A stretch of 64,000 nucleotides of DNA from Nyssa sinensis (GCA_008638375.1 CM018031.1:64202688-64266687), one strand, 5' to 3'. Shown: positions 1 through 13,708, counted from the first letter of the stretch. The notes: generated by a model from the sequence alone, not told the origin. Numbers and translations are program-made.

Positions 1-1165
1 GCAAAGTCAACAACTAGTGAGATTATATTATTATTATTATTATTTTCGGTAGGTTTGAAAATTTTCAACCGTACTTTGACTTCTGTGTCGGAGAGGTTTT
101 TTTTTTTTATCTTTTCTTTTTGATGTCCGGTTTGCATTCTCACACTCATTCGACCAAATCTTTTGGACAATGCTGTGTGTTTTGGACTCATATAATTTTA
201 TGAACGATACTTTAACTTTAAATTCAGTTGTAATTGGTGTCTTAATTATAATTTATTATATATATATATATAATTTTTATTCTTTTAATTAAAATTAAAT
301 ATTTACATGATATATATGATATATATGTATTGTATATATAACACATTAAGATTTGTAACTCTCACTTGATTTGAAATCGACTACTACCTTAATCCTATTG
401 TTTAGGATTTGAAATTTATTTATTTTATCTTTAATTTTTAAACTAAACAATAACGTTACAAACAATGATTATGAGTTCATGTCTTTATACTTATGTGATG
501 TTTATATATTTACATGATGAGATGAGACTTATCATCATGAGTTTTCTACTAACTTCCATCCTAGAAATTAAAGACATAAATATTTAAATAATGTTCTAAA
601 TCTATTTGCATGACATACATGAATGAGTATAAACTATGAATGTCAGTGGTGACATCCAAATCACAAAATTAGAGAAACAAAAAAGTAAGAAATAAAATTT
701 AAGAGATAAATTCTATTTTTTAAAAAATTAATAGAAATAATAATAATAATTTTAAAAAATTTTGGAAGAACAACCATCCCTAGCACCTTGTATGTCCATC
801 ATTGGATGTGGAGGTAACTGGAAATACAAAAAATGATAATTCAATATATGAACACCTTCATATGATAACTGTCCCATTAATGACACAGTCAATTTTATTT
901 ATTTTTGGAAAAGACTAGAATTATAGGAGGAAAATTTTTATTTTGCATGTAAAATATTTTTTTCTTATACAAAATTTAGAAGGAAAAAATTTTTTCTCTC
1001 AAAATTATAGGTAAAATTACATATAATTTTTTTCAAAATTAGCCCTCCCCAAGAATACACAGACCTTCGCCCTTGGCCATCATAATTTTTAAATTATTCA
1101 TTGATCCAAAGACTAATACATGAGTAAAATATGTGATTCATACTGCTCTATTAACATGCATCCGT
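1..1165. other. AT-rich non-coding DNA, probably intron
   Basis: No exon of the TT8-like gene or any other conserved coding segment is visible here. The sequence is AT-rich with short TA microsatellites (for example near 255-275 and 310-340). If the TT8-like gene continues leftwards, this is part of its sixth intron. Confidence 0.5.
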
Positions 1166-1660
1166 AGGGGTGTCAATTCGTGTTATCGTGTTGTATTCGA
1201 GTCGTGTCAAGGTATACATATTCGAAAATATGTGTAAACCCAAACCCGACATTATTAACTAATCGTGTCAAGTTTCAAAACCCAAACCCAACTCATTTAT
1301 TAAACAGGTTACAAGTGTCGACACACTTAATCCGTTTATTTTAATTTTTTTTTAAAAAAATTTACCTATCTTTTAATATGTATAGATAATTTTCAAGTTT
1401 AGTAACTTTGAATATAAACCAAATCAAAGTAGAACCTCTTTTATAAATGAAAAAATCTCAAAACCTTGATAAATATTTGATGTGAGATAAATTACCTTAA
1501 CTCATAATATATTTTATAATTAAACGGGTTGACACTAGTAAAACTCAAACCTAACCTGTTTATTAATCGTGTTATACGTATCAATCCATTTATGATCCAA
1601 ACTTATTTATATTAAACCTAAACTCGTTAATTTCGTATCGTGTTAAAAATTGACATATCC
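1166..1660 (+). mobile_element. non-autonomous TIR element, family A copy 1
   Basis: The element opens with GGGGTGTCAATTCGTGTTAT and closes with an imperfect inverted copy (TTAAAAATTGACATATCC). The 7-mer CATGCAT occurs on both sides (1155-1161 and 1660-1666), as a target duplication would. It shares internal order with three other segments in this window (33511-34064, 39285-39664, 44119-44698), including motifs such as AAACAGGTTACAAGTGTCGACAC. It has no coding capacity. Terminal structure suggests a MITE-like DNA transposon; the superfamily is not settled. Confidence 0.6.
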
Positions 1661-2430
1661 ATGCATAAGTAATCAAACATTCATTGGCTCGAAACTGTAA
1701 AGGTCCGGTGCCCATGAATATTGTCTTAATTTCTATCAAGACTGGACCTACTATCATTTGATTAGGGGTTAGCACTGGTTAATCCAATCGACAAGTTGGA
1801 TTTTTTCTTAGATATTCTCGTGCATTTATATGAATGTGACATCCTGTAAGAAATTATCTAAGAACAAGTCTCAGATAATTTATAGAAATGTGACATCCCA
1901 CAATAAAAATGATCTGAGATAGTCACTTCACAGTAGCGTCTGTCTAGAATTTTAATATAAATTAATATCATACAGAGTTTCTAACTATTTTTAAGTTATT
2001 TGTGGAATGTTTTGAAAAGTACATATCATATTCTATATGTATTAAATTTTGAGTAAGTCGTACACACAGATATAAATATTTGTCTCTTTTCATAAAATTA
2101 TAATTACCCCAAAAAAAAAGTGACAATCCCAAAAATTCTGAAAACTTTATATTTCATTATTATTTATGTTGACACATGTTGTTCTTTAATTTTTTTTATA
2201 TTTTTATAAAAATGTCCCTAGACTTTAATATGTATATTTTGTCCCCTAAGTCTATTTTGTAGTATTATCAATAGCGGACCTAGAGGTGTGTTCCCCGGGG
2301 GGGGGGGGGGGGAGAGAGATATATTTAGCAAAGGCTGTTATAATAAAATTTAAGGGGATAATTTTTAAATTATAATAAAATGTTAGTTTAAAAGAAATTT
2401 CAAAATTTTGTAGGGGCAGTGGCCGTATAC
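1661..2430. other. AT-rich non-coding DNA with an 18-G run
   Basis: No exon recognised. A homopolymer of about 18 G lies near 2296-2313. If the TT8-like gene is complete, this is the 5' part of its sixth intron. Confidence 0.45.
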
Positions 2431-5400
2431 CTGAAGCCGGTGGTTGAATGCCGTCGTTAAATGAGTCTGGCAGCAGCGGCCGCCGGTGCGTCGACTCAGC
2501 CCTATATGAGTCAGCTCGGCGTTGTTGATAGGCTAGGTCACCAGCTTGGCTGACAGCAAGCAAGTGAAAATCTGAGTCCAAATTATTGGAAGCGTCGTCT
2601 GGTGAACCAAGTCGAATATCCTCAGACATCTCCAGTTGCATTAGTTCACTTGGTTCCGCTGCAGCTACACCCTTGTTCTGAGCCTCCGACCGGCGGCTGT
2701 TATGCTGCGTTTCGGCTTCTGAGTTGGTTTCGCCTTTTTCTTCTCCCTCTTCTTCTTCTTCTTCTTCATCCTCCTCCTCCTCATCTATTTGATTGGCAAT
2801 GGTTGATGGATAAATGGGTGCATACATCACGGGCACTGGAGGGGAGTGAAAACGTGCAAGCTCCAATGATGCAGCACGATTAGAAGTGGAGTGCTCGGAG
2901 AGGGCAGGTTGATGAGGGTGGTGGTTGTCAATGAAGCAGCTCTTGACATGGTGGATGAGTCCAAGGTCCTCTTGAACCTGCAATGGCGCAAAGGTTTCAT
3001 TTAAACCATTCTAACAATTGATCATTGTCCCTGATGCAACCCTCTCCATTTGAACACTATCACACAGTTTCATTATTTTATAAAATTCAGTAAGATTCAT
3101 TATAAAATTAAAATCATAGAAGTCATTACACTCATGTGATGAAATCATAAAACTTTTGCATGCCTATACGATTATCTTGATAAAAAAGGAAAAAAAAAAA
3201 AAGTAATTAAGCAAAAAGCATAACCATGAATCAGTGGAAAATATATGTATTACCCTTTCTGTTGTGGCCAGTTCAACTACACCATCTAGTAAAGGAATAC
3301 ATACCACAGTCTGCAACATTCAAGCAAAGGAGATTAGTATTTTAAACAAAGGAGATCGAGGATAATATATATTTAGGGAGAAAATGTTATTTACTCTCAA
3401 TTTTATGTATTCTCAATTATATTCACATTTTTATTCCCATTGTGATGTTACATGATATAAATTTCCAAAACACCATATAGCAAGACATCACATTAATTGA
3501 AAATAAAATTAGAAATATATAATATTACTTTATTTAGAAATGACAAATAATTAACCCCATTTCCGAAAATACTATTTCTTGTCACACTTCTATTGGAACT
3601 AATTTTGAAGAGCATTTAACTAAATTATATAACATTTCCCAACTTTTTAAACCTACAGAGACAAAAGACTCTGGGTTACTATCTTAACCCTTTTTAACCC
3701 CTCCCTCACGAGAAGTTTTCAGTGTAATCAATTTATTATGGGGTTTCATTTTTATTTATTTATTTTTGTCTCTATTTCTCATGCACGACGGCCGTGGCCT
3801 GGACTCACCGGCTGACTACAAGATAACCCCATGCCATCTCGACCAAATTATCGTCTCACCATCTCCCTCTCACCACCACCATAGATGTAAAGGCTGTCAT
3901 CGCCAAAGCATCACAAAATTTCCACCTCGCGCGGTGGAGATCGTTTGGATTAGTTCTCTTGCTCATATATGGTGGACCTCTGGCAATTAGATTAGTGGCT
4001 TGATCATTCATTTTCTCTTAGTACAGTTTTGTTTGCATAATTGCATGGCCTTTGCGTTGTTTACGGCGACGCCCTTTCAGTTTTTATTTGAATAATTCTG
4101 TGACAGTTATTTCACACATATAAATGAAATATGGTTCTATCTTAACTACCCCGTGTTTCATGGGATTGGCGAGGCATTGGTCAAGCGCGGGAGGGTTGGG
4201 GAGGGAGTTTCCCTTGGCGGGGGGCTGCACCCCTTAGAAGATAAAATATTAAAATTCAATTAATTTTTTTAAAAAATTAAATTGCTAAAGATAGTGTAAT
4301 TTTAATATCTTATCTTTTAACATGCTTACCTTTTATCAGTTTTAATATCATGTTAAATTATCAATTCATCTAAAAACTTAAATTGTTTGAAAATGAACTG
4401 ACAATAGATATCGAGCTCGATAATGTCTATCAAGCAAATGGTTTAAGATAAGGGAGGTTACCTGAGCGTGGTTGGGGTCACGGAGGGAGTTCTTAGTCCC
4501 AAACCCATCCATAATAAAAATATTGAAACACAAACATTTCCCAAAAGTTTAAATGAAATGGGCAGCAGAAGTTACCTGGACATGAGCACTCTGGTGCAGC
4601 GAGGCAGAGGTTCAAATTGAGATACAGAAAAGAAAAGAAAAGAAATAATGTTATTTTACTGGGTGAAAACTAGCTAAGACTGAAGTGAAAGAAAAAAAGA
4701 GAGCTAAATCTTAAGAGGAATTATTGGTTAGATTTCAAAGTAAAATATGTAAACCTAATAATGCATGTAAGCATTAAGGACCATCTTGAAGGTCACAGAC
4801 ACACAACTGCCAATGGAAATTGGTCCCAGGAGTGATGTTAGTACAAGAACCCTTTTCTTCTGTGAATAATAATACTTAATTTCAAATTAAATAAGAAGAA
4901 ATCCTATAAATTGAATACATATCTTAACTATAATTTGTTATGCATATAATATATATGTATTTTTTAAATTAAATCTAAATATTACATACATGACAAATTA
5001 ATATTATAACACGTACCTGTATTGAAAGAAAATCATTCTATCTGATTTTGGAGGCAAAAGTAATATATTTTTTAACTTTATATTTACTCTAGCACATATT
5101 AATATGGAAAGTAAGAGAAATGTGAAGGTACCTTGGCAAGAATAGCTCTAGAAAAGACTTCGCTATCGACCTCGTTTGCTCCCGTAACCCACACATGCTG
5201 CCTATTTGCGTATGCTTTCCCTGGTAACCTACACAGCACAATCCATACATCTTCGTTAACAAATCACTGTTTGTGTTCCAAAACATTGATTTTTTTTTTT
5301 TTTTTCAACTTTCTCCTTTCTTCTGGTTTTGAATGTATAAATTTACCTCTACAGTCTACAGTCACACATACATAATAAATACATTTATGATACAAATATA

Positions 5401-7361
5401 TAGTGGGTTATTTCCACAATCAAAAAGCTGCTTCCATAGCCTAACAATTTCCACGTGTACACAATAATTACATCCAAAATTTACATATATATATATATAT
5501 ATATAACTACATACATTTACATATGTTTGGGAGAGAAGGGACATGTATGCATCTATTAAAGAGTTTAATGGCAATATGGGCTGCTGTTAGTGAAAAAACA
5601 GTACTGGCTACGATTACTTCCACAGCTAATGAAGACAAGCACAACAAGAAGCCAACAATAAAAATCATACTTAGATTCAAACTAGGTACATAAGAGGAAT
5701 CTCCTCTTATTCAGAATCATGATTCGTCACCTATGTAATGCACAAACACATTACATACATTAAGATTTTGACACATACTTAAATAAGAGAAATTACATTG
5801 CTCCTACTTAATTTAAAATCAAAGAATATTCAAATAATAATAGAGGAGTATTCAAGGTGTCATTTAGAGTTCTTGCAGCCCACATTAAAATCAGAAGGGA
5901 TAGGAAGGGGGCAGGAGTTATGGGATAGAATCGTCAACCTCAAGACGAAACACAGAGAAATTTAAGAGAATTTATTGTTGCTGTGGCTGCCTCTCAACTG
6001 TATTATAATGGAGAATACACTCTGTAGTCTGCTTTCCCCAAGAGGAAGTTGCTTTCATAGCAGGAAAATTTTAGTGAGCCAATGTTCAATCGCTATTTCT
6101 TATTTAAGTGTCACGGAGTTGCTCTAAGACAAATAATATATTCCTAATTCCTTTACTGTCTCTAAGGTTGTTTTCACTGTCAAAATTGTCTCTAAGCAAG
6201 TGACCATTAATATACTGAAGAGAATCCCAGGAGCTCTCTAATGGATGAAGAAGACATAAAGGCTCTCACCTAACTTCTTGTAAACAAGCTGTTTTCAACA
6301 AGCGGATGCAATCACTACTTAGTATTCAATACATATCATATTGCATATGGGTGTCACTCTTCAGGATCGAGTCTCAATTACTTTTCCTATGCATACTTTC
6401 CAGCATTCCACCAACCCTCCCTCCAAGTAATCTTTGATGAATTTACTATTTTTTTAATAATAATTTATTATATATATTTTGTTACATTAAAATAAGTGAA
6501 TCATTTGACAAAATATTATTAAAATGACAGACACATTGACATTACCTAAGAATTTTCAAGAATTTTCCCAACCCTCATTTGTCTGTATGACTTATACATA
6601 GAGAGAGAACTCCATTTCGATCTCTTCCCTCTTCTTAGTATATGGTAAGCATTGGATTGCGTGCACACTTTAAGAACGTCCTGCTATATATATATATATA
6701 TATATATTATGGAAAGTTAAACTGATTTTATACAAGATAGAGAGACGAGATGACAGGTCTAAAGAAAGAGAGAGACAGAGATAGAGCATGTAACTAACCC
6801 AAAGAAAAGAAGAAGATGTAATCCATTTTAAAAAACTAGCTAGAAAGTGAAAGAAAGTCATTTTAGCGAACTTACCCCACCCCAGGAGGAAAAGAGAAAG
6901 AGGAACACATCAGATAGAACCACTCGGACTCCGTCAAGTCCTCCGGGGACAAGGCTGCACATGGCCGCCGTGTCTGCTGGCTTGATTCTCCGGCAGACAG
7001 TGAGTCGTATAGCTCTCTCAGCTGCTGACTTCTCTGGAGTGACGCCTCCTCGGTACTGACCTCCATTGGCTGTATTGTCTTTCTTGTCTTGATTGCTCCA
7101 TTGTAATACCCATCTCCCCATACTAGGATCCTATATTATATATATACCACCATGAGCATCCAAATTTTTATCAGAAGCAAGAACTCGCATTAATAAAAGT
7201 AAGCTACTATATATACTGTAACAAATGGGTCTGTTGATAGGTTTTACTAAGAATTACCCTTGTTGTGGACATAATTGCCAGAAGAGACTATATGTCCATT
7301 GAACCGTTTGCACCGCCGTCTGCAACATACTTTGAAGCCGGGTACTAGGCGGCGCGGCCAT
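2431..7361 (-). CDS. TT8: TT8/bHLH42-type MYC-like bHLH regulator, N-terminal part
   Basis: Six exons are read on the minus strand: 7258-7361, 6876-7130, 5132-5228, 4576-4590, 3254-3310 and 2431-2977. All have GT-AG borders and phases that add up without a shift, giving 358 residues. The start MAAPPSTRLQ is followed by the bHLH-MYC N-terminal domain: TYSLFWQLCP, WGDGYYNGAIKTRKT, FPPGVGLPGKAYA, HVWVTGANEVDS and TVVCIPLLDGVVELATTER. Then come ALSEHSTSN, a Glu-rich acidic stretch and PSELMQLEMSEDIRLGSPDD, all hallmarks of TT8/AN1. In other plants this family joins R2R3-MYB and WD40 partners in the nucleus to switch on late flavonoid genes. The N-terminal domain contacts MYB; the acidic part is the likely activation region. 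Exon 6 ends at a GTATAC donor with one base left over. No bHLH exon is visible in 1-2430, so the gene either continues past the left edge across an intron longer than 2.4 kb or is truncated. Identity is confident; completeness is unknown. Confidence 0.9.
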
Positions 7362-7585
7362 TTCTGCAACTGATCAGGTGTCAGCGCCAGCACTCCTTTG
7401 ATCTTCTAATTAACAGTTCTTCTGTGTGTCAAATTTTGAGAAGTACCCACGTACCAAAAGAATTCAGAGGATATAATGAGAATAATAATATATCTCGAGT
7501 AAAGGAGTACTGTATATCCGAGCTAATAATCGATTCCTTTTAATCAACCAAGAGAGAGAGAGAGAGAGTGAACTCCAATATGTGC

Positions 7586-7593
7586 TATATATA
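7586..7593 (-). promoter_or_regulatory. candidate TATA box of the TT8-like gene
   Basis: On the minus strand the sequence reads TATATATAG about 225 bases before the start codon at 7361. It is the best-placed TATA-like motif in the region. AT-rich DNA makes chance matches common, so this is inference from position only. Confidence 0.35.
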
Positions 7594-9139
7594 GACTTGC
7601 AGGTGAGAAGAAAAAGGGAGATGATGACTTTGAGGAGGGATGTAAGAGGCCCAAGAGAATCTGTCAACGTAATAAGAGATGATCCAAATGGAAGAAGTAA
7701 GAAAGGTTGTTAGCGTGGGACAAAGGGTAAGATTCAAAGGGAGAGAGTAGTTTTGGTTTTGAGGATATTTTTGTGAAGAAGGTGACTGTGTGGGTTTGAC
7801 TGGTTGGTCTACCAGACAGTTTTATGGTGCCATCTGTGCCCCGCATTTGTTAGTTGTGTGTCATCTGGGATAATTATTTAAATTTTTAAAAAGAATTATA
7901 ATAAATAATAAATTAATTTGATAAATTAATGTGCCAATTTCATTAACCATTGTATTAATATAATATCTTAAGATAACTTTCTTTTATTTACATACTTCTT
8001 AAATAACATTAATTTGTCATAGGTAATTCATTTTTTATTTGATTATTATTTTTTAATTAAAATTAATTATATAATATTCATTTAATTGAATAAATAACAC
8101 ATTGTAAGAATACATGTACCCTGATAAAAATAAAAATAAAAGTTCAAACTTTTGTCTATTTTTTGAAACCAAACATTGTTTATTAACTTATTATTCAAAT
8201 ACATTTATTGAAATGCAACTATACTATATCATGAGCAAGATAACATATTGTCTAGTAGTCTCACTCACACACACTAGTGTTTTCTGGGAAAACAAATGAG
8301 TGAAGACAAGTTATGTTCATCATCAATGAATTATGGATACAAGACACGTATTAAAAATTATATTTAAAAAGAAAAAGGATCAGATATTTTCATTCATCTT
8401 CTTCGCATTTGCACTCTATAAAACATGATTTTGACTATTAAAAATATAATATTTTAAAACTCTATATAGATGGATGATAAGTGTTATTGGTGTTTTTCAT
8501 TTGTCATATTTATGAGCCAATGACTCCCATTTAGTAGCTGGATTAATTTTTATTATACGAGACAAATTTGTGTTTCATACCAATAAATACAGAACACGCG
8601 TAGAATAAAACAATAATGACTTACATTTTAAAAATTATATTTTTATAATTAAAATACATTTTTAAGATCATAAATATATAAAAATAATAATTGAAATTAA
8701 AACATTCGTCTTTTTCTCGGACATGCAATACTATTCAGCTTATATACACAAACATATATATATATATATAAGGAAGAAAAGTGTGTATTTGTCTCCATTT
8801 TTTTACAAATATAGATTGCATGAGACAAACGTTTAAGACGACGGAATAATTTAGTGGAGGACGAGACAGGGCGTTGGAACTTGGCATGGTAAGGGTGCAA
8901 TTATTCCGGACTGGCTGTGATTCCATCTCAACTTTGACGAATAGTCGCCGACCACAAAGGGGATGAGGCTTCACTCGTGCACTTTTCTTCTCTCTCACAC
9001 GTGACCATTTCATGCTCTTTTGCGTCTGCACCAATAATCTGATGTGTTCCTACTCCGAGTCAACTAAATTATTTCTCTCTCTTTTTTTTTCTTTTTTATT
9101 TAACACAGTTGGAAGTTCAACTTTGGCCAGGCCAAACTG
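7594..9139. other. intergenic upstream region of the TT8-like gene
   Basis: No conserved coding segment is seen. It contains a GA microsatellite at about 7551-7569 and TA repeats near 8755-8770. Some cis-regulation of the TT8-like gene may sit in the first kilobase, but I cannot point to a specific site. Confidence 0.4.
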
Positions 9140-9728
9140 CTTTTCCGAGAATTTTGGTTCTATGTTTTGTACTTTCGAATAAATTTGAACAAAAGAATTC
9201 AACAGTTCGATTTAAAATAGAATTGAATTTGAATTAAGATTTTCAAATTTTGAATTCTTAACTTAAATCTAAACTTAATATTTTATATACTTTAATTATA
9301 AACCATTAAGTTAGTAAGAATTATTATAAGTATTACCATTTATATTTGTATAATTTCAAAAACTTATTCACCTTTTAATATTTTTCTCAAAATTAAATTA
9401 TGTTAAAATAATTATTTTAATAACTTTAGATTTTTTTTTAGAAGGAGAACTTGAGATAAATTATTGAAACGCATGTAATCAAAATAAGAAAAAGATATCA
9501 ATTTATTAAAAAATTATGAATAAAATCTAAAAATTATAATTGAAAATCTAAATTTTTGAAAATTCATCGGGTTCAAATTAAACTTAATACTAATGAATTT
9601 TAATTCTAATCAGGGTTGGACTAGGTTATTTGAATTCAAAGTCAGGTTCAATTAATTATTTTAAAACTTAGACTGAACTTAGACATGACACAGTCCGATC
9701 CTTACCCTCTCGAGTTGCATCCCTAAAA
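9140..9728. repeat. AT-rich dispersed repeat ending in GTTGCATCCCTA
   Basis: The segment has a low-complexity body with many GAATT/TTGAATT words and ends in CTCGAGTTGCATCCCTA. On the opposite strand it starts TAGGGATGCAACTCGAG. Such TAGGGRTGCAA-type ends are common on small plant DNA elements, and the duplicated unit at 13170-13708 carries a related TTAGGGATTGCAATTTGG. The left boundary is a guess. Confidence 0.3.
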
Positions 9729-9739
9729 CAGTACAATTT

Positions 9740-9975
9740 GTATTTTCTTTTCTTTTTGATCAGCATAGAAAGAAGTTTTTTATTAATGCATCAAAATGTA
9801 CAAAACATTACATGAGAATGACAACAGAATGAAAGAAGACAGATAGGGAAAGGTGCTGAGGGCATCATTTTCCCCTCCAACACTTCATCACAACTAGATT
9901 GATACCGATCGAGAGAAGCCGATCATATGCCAGCTCCATCCCGGAAGGTATCCAGCACCCAACTGCCTTGCATTC
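9740..9975 (-). mobile_element. possible LINE 3' tail
   Basis: The segment begins with CTTTTTGATCAGCATAGAAAG on the plus strand. This closely parallels the ends of the two clearer LINE tails in this window (TTTTTTTGATCGATAAAG at 42552 and CTTTTTTTGATCAGTAAAAG at 51397). Read on the minus strand it would be the 3' end of such a LINE. No convincing coding remnant is left. Confidence 0.3.
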
Positions 9976-12382
9976 TCATCTCTAAGAAGAAATCCCAACA
10001 ACACAAATTAACACAAAACAATGCCACCAAAACTCCCCAGTACAAGAACTGCATTCACGACTCCATCAATGTATGAATTTTGTTAAGGCAAGTCGCAGAG
10101 GTTGAATCTCGACAATCTTATTAATTCATATAACACACGTCCACTCGTGTATTACACGAATTAAACTAATACAGATCTCAAGAATGTATGAGTGGAATAT
10201 GGATTGGGGCTTACCAAATTCAAATATTGTATTTGGTGTGTAAAACTCAAATTGGATTTAAAATTCCACCACAAATCCAAGATTTTTGAGTTTTACTTGT
10301 TAAGAAAGAGTGAATAAATTTGAAGTAATGAAATGATATATGCAAAAAAAATACCACTTCATTCAAAAAAAAGTACCAAGCTTAATACAGCTATGAAAAA
10401 AAAAGTTTATTGGACAGTATGATGTTCAAATTTGAATATTTTATAAACTCAATTTTTTTTAACATAAATATTCAAATTTGTACAAAAATTTCTTAGTCAG
10501 AGTGAACTTTTTTTCCAACGACTACCATCCCACGATCACTTACACAATTGGTACCACCATTGGTGCCAGTTACACTACTACTACTATTGTTATTTCCATC
10601 TCATAACATTAATATTTTACCCCCGCCATCACTACTGATATATCATATTTAAGTATTGATATGTAAACTGTCACGTGTTTATTCAGGTCTGAACGCTGAT
10701 TACTACAAGTATACTGATCAAAAAGACTATTATTTAGCCTACATCAGGCAAGTGAGTTTATCGAGCTAACTACCGCCTAATGTCACCATACAGACCTATT
10801 TCTAGAAGGTGAGTTTGACAAGAAAACTTCCACCAATGGAAACATTCCAAATCTAAGCTTAATTCTTATTAGAAATGGCAAGATCTCAACCTATAAATAA
10901 GGATTCAGTATATGCCTCTCATTCAATTCTTTTTTTAACTTTGGTATCAAAGTGGTCACACTGGGACCAATCCAGTAACCTCTAACTGTTGTTTGGTAAA
11001 AAAACTTCAAAAAAAATTGCACACACACAAATAACTTATAACAACAACTACCACTAATCCCTATCACCATTGCTAACTCAACACCATCATCATCATATTG
11101 CCAATGTTAATACTCTTTGTAACCAACACACCAAGTTCAAAGTATACAAAAAGGAGAAAGATTTTGTTAAAAGTTTAATTGAGTCTAACTGTGGTTGAAA
11201 GACGTGAGAGAAGGGTAGGTTGGCTAAAGACTATTTTTTGGATATGTCTCTATTCAACAATTAGGGTTTTGGTGTGAGTTGCGTTTGATGAGGACGTGCC
11301 ACCAAAGAGGTCAATTCAAATTAGTTTGCAACTACACGACTTTCTTCTCTCTCTTTTTCTTACCCTTCTTTGGTTACTTGCAATGACATAAAAGCAGGTA
11401 ATTGTTTAATGAATCAGATGGTTGGCACATATATGAACACGTGCATTAATACATGCATACATACATACATATATATATATATAACCTGACCAGGGCATTC
11501 ACATATATACATGAACGATCATGATTACTAGCTCATATTGGAGTTGCTTCAAATTGATAATGATCTAATTAATATAAAATTTTATTAACTATCCGTTTGA
11601 TAACGCTTTTTTAAAATTATTTATAATATACGAATTTTTTTTTTTCACATGACATAGCTAATTAGCTCTCTCTCATTGATGCGCTTTGTATCAATGGACT
11701 TTACCAAATGAAGCAAAGCTTAGCAATTACCAGTAGCTATTTTATTTTTTGAAGGCCTCCACTCCCTTCCTAACCTTCTCACCAGCTATTCTCATACAAC
11801 TTTTGACTTTGCGCTGCCATCCTATTATGTGTGTGTCTCTCTCTGTCTATATATATAACACAACTCAATTTAGTTCAATAAATTTTTTATCATAATTATT
11901 TAAGATTGATTATATGAATTATGTTTCAATTATTCTTTGAGTTAAATTACAAATTATCATTTTTTTTATACTATTTCTATCAAAGTTAAATTTGAAAACC
12001 CCCGTCCCTATTCCTTAACTTTCAATACGAACTATGTCATTTTTTCTTCCTAATACGTTTATTGATTTTCGCTGTACATTAACATATATCACCTTAATTG
12101 ATTTTCTTTCATTTTATCTCCCTATTTATTACACCATGTTAAATATATTATTAGTCTATTCTCTAACAACTTTATCTTTTAGAGCAATTGATAATTTAAC
12201 ATAGTATTAGAACTCTGGTTACGAGAAATCTTAGATTCAAGTCTCTCTGTCATTCATTCGTTACAATATTGCACTCTCGCTCTCGTTTACGTTCACGTCT
12301 CAGACTCTGATTAAATATTTTAAACCTCTAAAGTAATTAGTGATTTAACACAATCTATTTTTACTTCTTTCATGACACCACT

Positions 12383-12419
<37 letters not shown>

Positions 12420-13169
12420 TGATGATATGGTGAGATGAAATATCACGTGTAGACTCTTACATATGTAACACCTCATGGACCACCCACTGATCAGGTGGTC
12501 CAGCCACGGTCAGCAGCCTTCCCCAACTGTGTCGTGGTCTATCCCATGTCTAACTTTAGAGTGAGGTTTTCAGTGGTCCACCATAATAAATAAAAAAACC
12601 TACGCCAAAAATAAACTAAAAAAGTTGTTATTTGCGATTCCCTCCCGCGCAGTGACCGGTCAGTCCATTATTTCACCCACACGTAAATAATTATTTAATA
12701 TTAACTTTCACGTGCTCATATCATGTTGAGTGTCGTACGAGATTTTTCATGCACATTGGCAAGGGCCTTGGTCCACCAAAGAGCTAACAGTTAATACTAA
12801 TGAAGCTCTATTCAGCCCAAAACAAAAGCCCACGCTAAGGGGAAAAAGGATAACCTAACGACCCAAGCAATATGGCACGCGCTGGTGGGCCTCCATGAAT
12901 GGCCTTTGCGGAACCACACATACCCAAACCTAAGTAAATTTGCATTGTGAGGATTGGGAGCCGTGGGCATCATATTATAGAATAGGTAAGGGCGGAACTT
13001 GAAACAAATTATGATGAAACTAGAAGATTTTTGAAGAAAATTTTAGGATAGGCCAAAATTATAAGATGAAAAAAAAAGAGAAATGACGAGTAAAAAGGCA
13101 AAAATCTTGAGTCGGACTCAAATTTTGAATGAAAATAAAAGAAATAATGAATAAAAATTGAACTGGGCC
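9976..13169. other. gene-free AT-rich intergenic DNA
   Basis: No supported gene. It holds AT/TA microsatellites (about 11470-11485 and 12388-12416) and short low-complexity stretches. Confidence 0.4.
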
Positions 13170-13708
13170 TAAATTTTTTAATAGAGTAGTTTAAAACAAC
13201 CAAAATTGTACTAGTATAAAATAAAATTTCTAAAATTTGAGGGAGACAGGAACCGACCAAGCCTCCAAGCAAATCCACTCTTGACATTAGGGATTGCAAT
13301 TTGGCCCCGCCCGCCCCGCCCCACCCTTCCCTTAATGGGATGGGTTTGGAGAGTAAACAAAATAGGACGAAAATAAGAAATGATATTAAAACCTGACACA
13401 GGTTCGGGACAGAAATAGGGGAAGGTACCTATTCTATTCCTAAATTTTTTAATAGAGTAGTTTAAAAACAACCAAAATTGTACTAGTATAAAATAAAATT
13501 TCTAAAATTTGAGGGAGACAGGAACTGACCAAGCCTCCAAGCAAATCCACTCTTGACATTAGGGATTGCAATTTGGCCCCGCCCCGCCCCACCCTTCCCT
13601 TAATGGGATGGGTTTGGAGAGTAAACAAAATAGGACGAAAATAAGAAATGATATTAAAACTTGACACAGGTTCGGGACAGAAATAGGGGAAGGTACCTAT
13701 TCTATTCC
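13170..13708. repeat. near-identical 270-bp tandem duplication
   Basis: Unit 1 is 13170-13440 (271 bp) and unit 2 is 13441-13708 (268 bp). They differ by about two substitutions and a few 1-4 base indels, the largest in the run of CCCCG words. Each unit contains TAGGGATTGCAATTTGGCCC, a C/G-rich block typical of a dispersed plant repeat, and TGACACAGGTTCGGGACAG. Open reading frames crossing it are artefacts of the repeat. Confidence 0.85.

Noticed and set aside
2602..2883. Plus-strand frame of 93 codons
   Set aside because: It is the antisense of TT8-like exon 6; the Leu-rich part is the complement of the acidic Glu repeat.
3766..3990. Plus-strand frame of 74 codons in a TT8-like intron
   Set aside because: Antisense to the gene, no conserved motif, low-complexity His/Ser stretch.
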